From: an uncultured Lachnospiraceae bacterium
GTDB taxonomy: Bacteria > Bacillota > Clostridia > Lachnospirales > Lachnospiraceae
Length of the DNA: 13,158 nt
Assembly (NCBI GenBank): GCA_910585995.1
Contig: CAJUGG010000071.1
Span: 1-13,158 of the forward strand
Direction of reading: 5' to 3'
In this document: one piece after another, positions 6,341 to 12,984 of the stretch
Layout: every line of letters starts with the position of its first letter
Position numbering within the stretch: position 1 is the first letter of the stretch
Notes under the pieces: generated by a model
Database searches by the model: none
What the model saw: only the letters and a program-made list of their open reading frames with translations
What the model was told of the DNA's origin: nothing
Position numbers and translations under genes: made by a program

Positions 6341-6533
6341 GGACTGACACAACAGGGGGCTTGGGGACTCGACAAAGGTCTGCATAGAATGTATCGGACA
6401 ATTTGCTGATTTTGTATGTTCCAGTCGTACACGTACACGTGTTCGCCTGACTCATACAAAATCAGCAAATTGTCCGCTCCAATCTACACAGCACTCTTTA
6501 TGCGAGTCCCCAAGCCCCCTGTTGTGTCAGTCC
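6341..6533 (+). repeat. Large palindromic repeat, copy 2 (complete)
   Basis: This is one long hairpin of about 193 bp. The outer arms 6341-6371 and 6503-6533 are perfectly complementary over 31 bp. Inside them, 6395-6418 pairs perfectly with 6453-6476 over 24 bp. The 34-nt loop carries ACACGT (6429-6434) with ACGTGT (6437-6442). The core matches 112 of 119 positions of copies 1 and 3. At core positions 23 and 76, copy 2 has A-T where the others have G-C, a compensatory change. At positions 18-19 copy 2 restores pairing that the others lack. There is no coding potential, no target duplication that I can see, and no U-tract. Confidence 0.93.
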
Positions 6534-6653
6534 TGTGTTTTGTAGGGGCGGCATGATAGAGATTGTATAGCCAGTTCGGTGTTTTGTAAGGGTTGTAGGG
6601 TTGGAATTGTTTGGAGATATGGGGATGAAAAGGTTAGATAGGAGAGGTGAGAG

Positions 6654-7697
6654 ATGAAAAAGAGATGGATAGCAGTGATTTTGGTGATGGCGATGATGGT
6701 TGTTGGAGTTGGATGTGCGAAGAGGGGAGAGCAGACGGCGGCGGATGGAGAGGAAGCGGCAGAGACGGGAGAGGAGCAGCCTGAGGAGCCGGAGGTGGAG
6801 CCTTGGACAGAGGAGGATGAGCAGGAGCTTTATAATCTGTATGTGAGCATTAATAATGAGATGCTGGGGCGTTTGGCGGATTCTTTGGGAAAATATTTTG
6901 ATTATGTGGAGTATCAGGAAGAGTATTCGCTGCTGGATGATGATTATTTTTGCTATTCGATATCCAGTGGATTTTTTGAGGATCTGGACCGGGCGGAGGA
7001 GTTGTTGGAGCGAAAAGAGGAGAAGTCGGAGTTGGACGAGGCGTATCTTGCGCTTGCACCGTCTGTCAGGGAGCTTGGGGAGGCGCTGAATGAGGTGTAT
7101 GAATATACGGATGAGGATTCTTTTCTGGAGGATGATTATGCTAAGGGGAAGGAACTGCATGCAAGGGTCTGGAAGAGTTGTAATGAGTATGAGACTTTGG
7201 GAACGGATTTTGTGAATAAGATCAATGAGCTTGCCTCTGGAAAGCGCCAGGAGGATCTGGCTCAGATGCAGGAAGAGGGATATGTGGTTACTTATGCGAT
7301 TGTCAGTATGCTGACCACGGCTCAAGAGATTCAGACAGCGATTTATGATCAGGGGATTGAGGATGATACGATGATCCTTCAGTTGGATACGGAGGCGATA
7401 CAGCCGCTTTATGAGCGGTATCAGGAGGAGGTAGCGGCAGTCCTTGCTTATCTGAAGGATGAAGAGGCGCTGGGAGCAGAAGGGTATCCGACGATGAGCG
7501 CCTATTATCTTACATTTGAAGATGCCATGGAAAACTCACTGGAGGAACTTAATGAGATCTTTAAGAATGTGGCTGAACAGAAGCAGCCTGCCAGTCATGG
7601 CATGGCCAATGCATTTATTGTGGATGGGACGATTCTTGGATACAACAGCAAAGTATCTGCTATGATTGATGAATATAACCGGCTGATTGGGCAATAG
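6654..7697 (+). CDS. Lipoprotein of the DUF3829/YiiG-like type, function unknown
   Basis: The 347-residue product starts with a type II signal peptide: MKKR, a hydrophobic stretch, and a lipobox ending VGVGC with C21 as the lipidation site. It should therefore be anchored on the outer face of the cytoplasmic membrane. Residues about 25-58 form an acidic Glu-rich linker. The rest is predicted helical and acidic, beginning LYNLYVSINNEMLGRL, which recalls DUF3829 (YiiG family) from memory. No catalytic motif is visible. ATG 6654 follows GGAGAGG (6641-6647) by 6 nt. The 120 bp upstream, after the large repeat, show no convincing promoter. Its stop is 15 bp before the aldo/keto reductase gene, suggesting cotranscription. 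Lipidation is well supported; family and role are not. Confidence 0.8.
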   Translation: MKKRWIAVILVMAMMVVGVGCAKRGEQTAADGEEAAETGEEQPEEPEVEPWTEEDEQELYNLYVSINNEMLGRLADSLGKYFDYVEYQEEYSLLDDDYFCYSISSGFFEDLDRAEELLERKEEKSELDEAYLALAPSVRELGEALNEVYEYTDEDSFLEDDYAKGKELHARVWKSCNEYETLGTDFVNKINELASGKRQEDLAQMQEEGYVVTYAIVSMLTTAQEIQTAIYDQGIEDDTMILQLDTEAIQPLYERYQEEVAAVLAYLKDEEALGAEGYPTMSAYYLTFEDAMENSLEELNEIFKNVAEQKQPASHGMANAFIVDGTILGYNSKVSAMIDEYNRLIGQ

Positions 7698-7712
7698 AGA
7701 GGGGAAGAGAGG

Positions 7713-8555
7713 ATGCAGAAATATTTTATACTGTCAAATGGAGTGAAACTGCCTAAGATTGGATATGGCACTTACAAATGCACTGATGGATCAGATGAAC
7801 GAGTGGTCCGGATGGCGCTGGAAGCAGGATATCGGCTTTTGGATACTGCTGCTGCCTATGAAAATGAAATCTATGTGGGCAAAGCCATCAAAGAGAGCCA
7901 GATCCCGCGGGAAGAGATCTTCTTGACATCTAAGGTATGGAAGACCAATCTGGGATACGAGAAGACGAAGGAGAGCTTTGAGGCTTCTCTGAAGCGTCTG
8001 GGCGTGGAGTATCTGGATTTATTCTTACTTCACTGGCCCAAGCCGGACCCGGACTGTAATGACTGGAAGGAACTGGACCGGGAGAGCTGGAAGGCCTTAG
8101 AGGAGTTCTATCATGCGGGAAAAGTCCGCGCAATCGGCGTCAGCAATTTTTTGCCTCATCATTTAGAGGCACTGATGGAGACCGCTGATGTGCGCCCCAT
8201 GGTCAATCAGTTAGAGTTGCATGTAGGATATCTTCAGGAAGCAGCCGTTGGATACTGCAAATCCTGGGGCATTCAGGTGCAGGCCTGGAGTCCTCTGGGC
8301 CGGAGGAGAGTCCTGGAAGAACCCATCGTACAGCAGATGGCCGCAAAATACGACGTCTCTCCTGCACAATTTCTCTTGTGCTTCCTCTTGCAGCAGGACT
8401 TAGCCGTCGTCCCCAAAGCCTCCTCCTTAGAGCGGATGCAGCAAAACTTAGAACTTCCCGACCTGGAGATCCTGGCGGAAGATCTCTACCTGCTGCGGTG
8501 CCTCCCGCAGATCGGCTGGGGCGGAGAACACCCGGATCTGGCCAGAGTGCAGTAG
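7713..8555 (+). CDS. Aldo/keto reductase
   Basis: This 280-residue cytoplasmic NAD(P)H-dependent reductase has the classic AKR tetrad: D44 and Y49 (DTAAAYENE), K74 (TSKVW) and H107 (LLHWP). The GVSNF and NQLELH strands and the cofactor-site segment VVPKASSLERMQQNL complete the barrel. It resembles the 2,5-diketogluconate reductase/YvgN group, which reduces small aldehydes and ketones. Placed among triose-phosphate genes, methylglyoxal is a conceivable substrate, but that is inference only. ATG 7713 follows a purine-rich GAGGGGAAGAGAGG. Third-position usage changes along the gene: the 3' part (about 8330-8555) is much richer in C than the 5' part or the lipoprotein gene. No intrinsic terminator is visible after the stop. 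Confidence 0.92.
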   Translation: MQKYFILSNGVKLPKIGYGTYKCTDGSDERVVRMALEAGYRLLDTAAAYENEIYVGKAIKESQIPREEIFLTSKVWKTNLGYEKTKESFEASLKRLGVEYLDLFLLHWPKPDPDCNDWKELDRESWKALEEFYHAGKVRAIGVSNFLPHHLEALMETADVRPMVNQLELHVGYLQEAAVGYCKSWGIQVQAWSPLGRRRVLEEPIVQQMAAKYDVSPAQFLLCFLLQQDLAVVPKASSLERMQQNLELPDLEILAEDLYLLRCLPQIGWGGEHPDLARVQ

Positions 8556-8596
8556 ATAAGGAATCCTTAAAAATAAATGAAAACATTCCCAAATAC

Positions 8597-8625
8597 TTGC
8601 ATGTTTTGCCCAGTTCATGTAAAAT
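8597..8625 (+). promoter_or_regulatory. Promoter of gpmI
   Basis: TTGCAT (8597-8602), a 17-bp spacer and TAAAAT (8620-8625) lie about 40 bp before the gpmI start, in an AT-rich gap after the aldo/keto reductase. It probably drives gpmI, the sigma-like gene and, through read-through, eno. Confidence 0.6.
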
Positions 8626-8663
8626 AAAAAATTGGATGAAAAGACACATAAAGGAGACGAGAT

Positions 8664-10205
8664 ATGAGCAAAAGACCTACCGTGTTAATGATTTTAGATG
8701 GATATGGATTGAATGAGAAAAAAGAGTCCAATGCGGTTGCGGAGGCGAAGACGCCGGTGATGGACAAGCTGATGAAGGAGTGTCCGTTTGTAAAGGGCTA
8801 TGCCAGCGGACTGGCAGTTGGACTTCCGGATGGACAGATGGGCAACTCAGAAGTCGGACATCTGAATATGGGTGCCGGACGGATTGTCTATCAGGAACTG
8901 ACGAGGATTACAAAAGAGATCGAGGATGGAACCTTTTTTGAGAATGAGGCACTGTTAGCGGCTGTGGAAAATGCAAAGAAGAACCATTCTTCTCTGCATT
9001 TGTATGGTCTGTTGTCTGACGGCGGTGTGCACAGCCATAATACGCATCTGTATGGCCTGCTGGAGATGGCAAAGCGTCATGGTCTGGAGAAGGTGTATGT
9101 ACACTGCTTTTTGGATGGCCGCGATACGCCGCCTGCTTCCGGCAAGGGCTATATCAAAGAGTTAAGAGACAAGATGAAAGAGATCGGCGTGGGAGAAGTG
9201 GCTACGGTGATGGGCCGTTATTATGCGATGGACCGTGACAACCGCTGGGAGCGTGTGGAGCTTGCATACCGTGCGCTGACTAAGGGAGAAGGCGCTTTAA
9301 ATCCTTGCCCGGTATGTGGACTGAATGAGTCTTATCAGGCAGAGGTCTTTGATGAATTTGTAAAGCCAATCGTGGTGACAAAAGATGGCAAGCCATTGAC
9401 GACGATTCAGGACAAAGATTCTATTATCTTCTTCAATTTCCGTCCGGACCGGGCGAGAGAGATCACCAGAGCGTTCTGCGATGATGCGTTCACTGGTTTT
9501 GAGAGAGAGAAGAAACTGGATCTGACCTATGTATGCTTTACAGAATATGATGTGACGATCCCTAATAAATTAATCGCGTTCCATAAAGTGACGCTGAACA
9601 ACACATTTGGGGAATATCTGGCTGCACAGGGCAAGACTCAGGCGAGGATTGCAGAGACGGAGAAATATGCTCATGTGACATTCTTCTTCAATGGAGGTGT
9701 GGAGGAGCCAAATGAGGGTGAGGATCGTATCTTGGTAAAATCCCCGAAAGTTCCCACCTATGATCTGCAGCCGGAGATGAGTGCTTATGGAGTGTGCGAT
9801 AAGCTTTGTGAAGCCATTACATCCGGAAAATATGATGTGATTATCATCAACTTTGCCAATCCGGATATGGTGGGACATACCGGAGTGGAAGAAGCAGCGA
9901 TCAAGGCTGTGGAGGCTGTGGACGAGTGCGTGGGACGCGCGGTAAGGGCATTAAAGTCCGTAGACGGCCAGATGTTTATCTGTGCAGACCATGGCAATGC
10001 AGAGCAGTTAAAAGACTATGAGACGGGTGCTCCTTTTACGGCGCATACGACGAATCCGGTGCCGTTTATTCTGGTCAATGCTGACCGGTCTTATGGCCTG
10101 CGGGAGGGTGGATGCCTTGCGGATATTATTCCAACCCTTTTGGAACTGATGGAGATGGAGCAGCCTAAAGAGATGACCGGTAAATCGCTGCTTGTGAGAT
10201 CATAG
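8664..10205 (+). CDS. gpmI: 2,3-bisphosphoglycerate-independent phosphoglycerate mutase
   Basis: This 513-residue metal-dependent enzyme of the alkaline phosphatase superfamily converts 3-phosphoglycerate to 2-phosphoglycerate. D12 (MILDGYG) and the phosphoserine nucleophile S62 (QMGNSEVGH) open the first metal site. H123 (DGGVHSH), RDTPP (from R153), FRPDRARE (from R260), K334 (EKYAHVTFFFNGG), D401/H405 (NPDMVGHTG), D442/H443 (ADHGN) and H461 (TAHTTN) complete substrate and metal binding. Length fits the family. ATG 8664 follows AAGGAG (8651-8656) by 7 nt. One oddity is a CPVC motif (C215, C218) in the insert NPCPVCGLNES, a position where most homologues I recall lack paired cysteines. It is followed 23 bp later by the sigma-like/SH3b gene. 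Confidence 0.97.
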   Translation: MSKRPTVLMILDGYGLNEKKESNAVAEAKTPVMDKLMKECPFVKGYASGLAVGLPDGQMGNSEVGHLNMGAGRIVYQELTRITKEIEDGTFFENEALLAAVENAKKNHSSLHLYGLLSDGGVHSHNTHLYGLLEMAKRHGLEKVYVHCFLDGRDTPPASGKGYIKELRDKMKEIGVGEVATVMGRYYAMDRDNRWERVELAYRALTKGEGALNPCPVCGLNESYQAEVFDEFVKPIVVTKDGKPLTTIQDKDSIIFFNFRPDRAREITRAFCDDAFTGFEREKKLDLTYVCFTEYDVTIPNKLIAFHKVTLNNTFGEYLAAQGKTQARIAETEKYAHVTFFFNGGVEEPNEGEDRILVKSPKVPTYDLQPEMSAYGVCDKLCEAITSGKYDVIIINFANPDMVGHTGVEEAAIKAVEAVDECVGRAVRALKSVDGQMFICADHGNAEQLKDYETGAPFTAHTTNPVPFILVNADRSYGLREGGCLADIIPTLLELMEMEQPKEMTGKSLLVRS

Positions 10206-10228
10206 ACGGCCGATAGTGAGGAATTGAT

Positions 10229-11584
10229 ATGATACTTGAGATGAGACGCGCCCTGGAGGAGATCGAGAGTAAGAACCAACAGGGATATAAAAAACTGTTT
10301 GATGCGACCTATGAGGAGGTCTACAGCCGCTCTCTTTTGATTATACAAAGAGAAGACCAGGCAGCCGGTGTGACAGAGGAATTTTACACCGCCTTATTTG
10401 GCAAGCTGAAGAACGGTGAGTATGAACAGGATCTGGAGAGGTGGTTTTTGTATCAATATTACCAGACTCTTCGGAAACAATACCATAAGCTGCTATCCAG
10501 CCAGGAAAAAGGTACTGCACTGAAAGGAACCTGTACGCTTTCTAAGATACCGGCTTCTTTTCCGTTGCTGCACCGGATTATGCTGGTGATGTACTATCAG
10601 GACGATTTTTCTGTAGAGGAGATCTTTGGCATCTATGGATTGTCAGAAGACAAGATCTATGCCGAGCTGGAAAAATTAGAAAAAGCATTTCCAAACCTGG
10701 TAAAAGATCAGCCGGAAGAAGTGGCTGCTTATCTGGGAAATTTTAAACTGCTGCTTTTGGGCGCTTCCAAAGAAGTGCTTCGCAGTGTCACTTATCAGGG
10801 CATGGATGCTGTCTATGAAAAAGCTGCCAGGGCAGCAGGGATCACAGTCAAAGCTTCCGCTGCGGCGTCCAAAGATGACTTTGAATATTTTGTGGCAGAC
10901 GTGGATATGGATCTGGAGACGCCTAAGCCGAAGAAAAAGCCTGCGCCGATTCCAGAGGAAGAGGAAGACGACGATCTTGATCCAGATGAGGAAGAAGAGA
11001 TCGACGAGGAAGAAGACGACGAAGACGAGGATGAGGACGAAGAAGAGAATGACCGTTATGACTGGGATATGGAAGATGACGGAAGAAAGATGGTGATTCT
11101 GGGTATCATTCTTGCACTGATCTTTGTGGTGCTGGTCGCTTTTGCTGCTTTTAAGTTCCTGAATAAAGATAAGGACGAGGAAGAAGATCAGATACAGACA
11201 GAAGAACAGTTAGAAGGGGAAGACGGTGCACCGCTGATCATCAAGGGCGGAGAAGACGGCGAAGAAGGTGACAATACCGAGGGCGATGATGCTCAGGGAG
11301 AGGAACAGCCGGAACAGCCGGAAGAGACGCCTGAGGAGCAGCCGGAAGAACAGCCAGAGGAGACTCCGGAAGAAGCCCCAGAAGCGACGACGATGACAGC
11401 GATTCCTAATTCCATGAATGTCCGCAGTGAGCCAAACACCAGTTCGACTGTCTTGACAACCGTAAAAGCGGGAGAAAAATTAGAGATCTTAGGAGATGCT
11501 TCCCAGGAATGGGTACAGATCCGCTGTATTGAACAAGATAACCAGGAAGGTTATGTGATGACACAATATCTAAAGGCCGAATAA
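10229..11584 (+). CDS. Membrane-anchored protein with sigma-factor-like N-terminus and C-terminal SH3b domain
   Basis: The 451-residue product has clear layers. Residues about 15-60 (YKKLFDATYEEVYSRSL and on) resemble ECF sigma region 2. Residues about 113-155 (HRIMLVMYYQDDFSVEEI and on) resemble region 4 with its helix-turn-helix. Residues 243-284 are an almost pure Asp/Glu stretch. A single membrane helix lies at about 288-310. Residues 315-386 are acidic and include PEE/PEQP-type repeats. Residues about 388-449 form a bacterial SH3 domain (MNVRSEPNTSSTVL, then WVQI and GYVMTQYL). The likely topology is sigma-like part inside, SH3b outside. ATG 10229 follows GTGAGGA by 6 nt, 23 bp after gpmI, so it is in the gpmI transcript. 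The sigma resemblance is a reading of sequence character, not a proven homology; the membrane segment and SH3b are firm. Confidence 0.8.
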   Translation: MILEMRRALEEIESKNQQGYKKLFDATYEEVYSRSLLIIQREDQAAGVTEEFYTALFGKLKNGEYEQDLERWFLYQYYQTLRKQYHKLLSSQEKGTALKGTCTLSKIPASFPLLHRIMLVMYYQDDFSVEEIFGIYGLSEDKIYAELEKLEKAFPNLVKDQPEEVAAYLGNFKLLLLGASKEVLRSVTYQGMDAVYEKAARAAGITVKASAAASKDDFEYFVADVDMDLETPKPKKKPAPIPEEEEDDDLDPDEEEEIDEEEDDEDEDEDEEENDRYDWDMEDDGRKMVILGIILALIFVVLVAFAAFKFLNKDKDEEEDQIQTEEQLEGEDGAPLIIKGGEDGEEGDNTEGDDAQGEEQPEQPEETPEEQPEEQPEETPEEAPEATTMTAIPNSMNVRSEPNTSSTVLTTVKAGEKLEILGDASQEWVQIRCIEQDNQEGYVMTQYLKAE

Positions 11585-11591
11585 GATGATA

Positions 11592-11637
11592 AGAACCTGC
11601 TCATACTAGTGAAAAAGTGTGAGGAGGTTCTTTTTTT
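11592..11637 (+). terminator. Intrinsic terminator overlapping the eno ribosome binding site
   Basis: 11592-11606 pairs with 11617-11631 (15 positions, one mismatch and one wobble) around a 10-nt loop, followed by T to 11637. The 3' arm contains AGGAGG (11622-11627), the only Shine-Dalgarno for eno, and the T-tract ends at the base before the eno ATG. Forming the hairpin would both end transcription before eno and hide its ribosome binding site. The 5' arm begins 7 nt after the upstream stop codon, close enough for a terminating ribosome to block pairing. No clear eno promoter is seen in this spacer. Confidence 0.8.
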
Positions 11638-12936
11638 ATGAATCAATATTTACCGATTACTTATATTTATGCAAGAGAAATCCTGGATTCGAGAGGGAAT
11701 CCCACCATAGAGGCAGAGGTACTCTTAGACGGAGTCTATCAGGCGAGGGCTTCTGTTCCTTCCGGGGCGTCCACCGGAAGCTTTGAGGCAGTAGAGCTTA
11801 GAGATGGACAGGAGCGCTATCTGGGGCTTGGAGTGGAGAAAGCCGTGACGAATGTCAATACAAAGATTGCCAATGTGTTGCTGGGAGAAAATGCGTTGAA
11901 CCAAAGCTATATCGACCATCTGCTGATTGATGCAGACGGGACGGAGAACAAGTCAAACCTTGGGGCAAATGCGATACTGGCGGTATCTATGGCTGTAGCA
12001 AAGGCTTCTGCACGTGCACTGGGAATCCCGCTGTATCAGTATCTGGGAGGTATCCGGACGGACAGTATGCCCGTACCTATGATGAATATTATCAATGGAG
12101 GCAGACATTCTAAAAATGCGCTGGATTTTCAGGAATTTATGATTATGCCTGTGGGTGCCTGCTGCTTTAAAGAGGCGATCCGCATGGGTGTGGAGGTCTA
12201 TCACAAGCTGAAGCTGCTCCTGACCAAAGAAGGACTGACGACTGCGGTGGGAGATGAAGGAGGATTTGCGCCGGATATCCGGGATGCAAAAGAGGTATTT
12301 ATGTATCTGAAAGAAGCTGTGGAAGAAGCCGGATATGAGCCGGGAAAAGATTTTGTCTTTGCTATGGATGCAGCGGCCAACGAACTGACCAACGGCAAGA
12401 CCGGACGCTATGATTTCCCAGGAGAAGCGAGGATGAACGGACATAAAGTCAGCCGGACTTCTGAGGAAATGGTAGAATACTATGAAGAATTGACTTCCCT
12501 GTATCCGCTGGTATCCATCGAAGACGGACTTTCCGAAGATGACTGGGACGGCTGGCAGCTTATGACAAGGCAGCTAGGAGATAAGATACAGCTTGTAGGA
12601 GATGATCTGTTTGTGACCAATACCAAGAGACTCTCCTGCGGGATCAAACTCCATGCAGCCAACGCAATCCTGATCAAAGTCAATCAGATCGGAACCCTGA
12701 CAGAAGCCTTTGATGCCATTCATATGGCTCATAAAGCAGGATATCGGACGATTATCTCGCATAGAAGCGGAGAGACCAGTGAAGATATCATCGCTGATAT
12801 CGCAGTGGCCTGCGGAGCAGGACAGATCAAGACAGGGGCACCTTGCAGGGCAGAACGGACAGAGAAATATAACCAGCTGCTGCGAATCGAAGAAGAATTG
12901 CAGGGACTCTCCGGGTATCGGAACCCCTTTGTATAA
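11638..12936 (+). CDS. eno: Enolase (phosphopyruvate hydratase)
   Basis: This 432-residue cytoplasmic enzyme dehydrates 2-phosphoglycerate to phosphoenolpyruvate with Mg2+. The active-site set is complete: S45 in PSGASTGS, H157, E166 (QEFM), E207 (GDEGG), D244 (FAMDAA), E295 (SIEDGL), D322 (GDDLF), K347 (LIKVNQIG), H375-R376-S377 (SHRSGET) and K398 (IKTGAP). The mobile loop GGRHSKNALDFQEF differs from the GG-H-ADN-VDIQEF form common in Firmicutes, and MDAAANEL replaces the usual AASEF. It may therefore be a divergent or second enolase of its host. The start codon directly follows a terminator T-tract, with AGGAGG 10 nt upstream inside the hairpin. Downstream the large repeat copy 3 takes the terminator position. 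Confidence 0.97.
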   Translation: MNQYLPITYIYAREILDSRGNPTIEAEVLLDGVYQARASVPSGASTGSFEAVELRDGQERYLGLGVEKAVTNVNTKIANVLLGENALNQSYIDHLLIDADGTENKSNLGANAILAVSMAVAKASARALGIPLYQYLGGIRTDSMPVPMMNIINGGRHSKNALDFQEFMIMPVGACCFKEAIRMGVEVYHKLKLLLTKEGLTTAVGDEGGFAPDIRDAKEVFMYLKEAVEEAGYEPGKDFVFAMDAAANELTNGKTGRYDFPGEARMNGHKVSRTSEEMVEYYEELTSLYPLVSIEDGLSEDDWDGWQLMTRQLGDKIQLVGDDLFVTNTKRLSCGIKLHAANAILIKVNQIGTLTEAFDAIHMAHKAGYRTIISHRSGETSEDIIADIAVACGAGQIKTGAPCRAERTEKYNQLLRIEEELQGLSGYRNPFV

Positions 12937-12984
12937 GACGACGTCCCCGCCACAAGCCACGGACTGGAGCATCCTTGGCTCTCT

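Noticed and set aside
6341..6533. Classic MITE, insertion sequence, or CRISPR array
   Set aside because: There is no transposase, no conserved terminal inverted repeats (the ends are the variable part) and no visible target duplication. The three copies are kilobases apart, not regularly spaced short repeats.
6341..6540. The large repeat as a standard Rho-independent terminator of tpiA
   Set aside because: The position fits, but there is no proper U-tract after the stem and the length far exceeds a normal terminator. It may still affect transcript ends.
6498..7325. Minus-strand open frame (275 codons) opposite the lipoprotein gene and the repeat arm
   Set aside because: Low-complexity Leu/Arg/Ile composition mirrors the G-rich plus-strand codons. 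The plus-strand frame has a signal peptide, lipobox and ribosome binding site.
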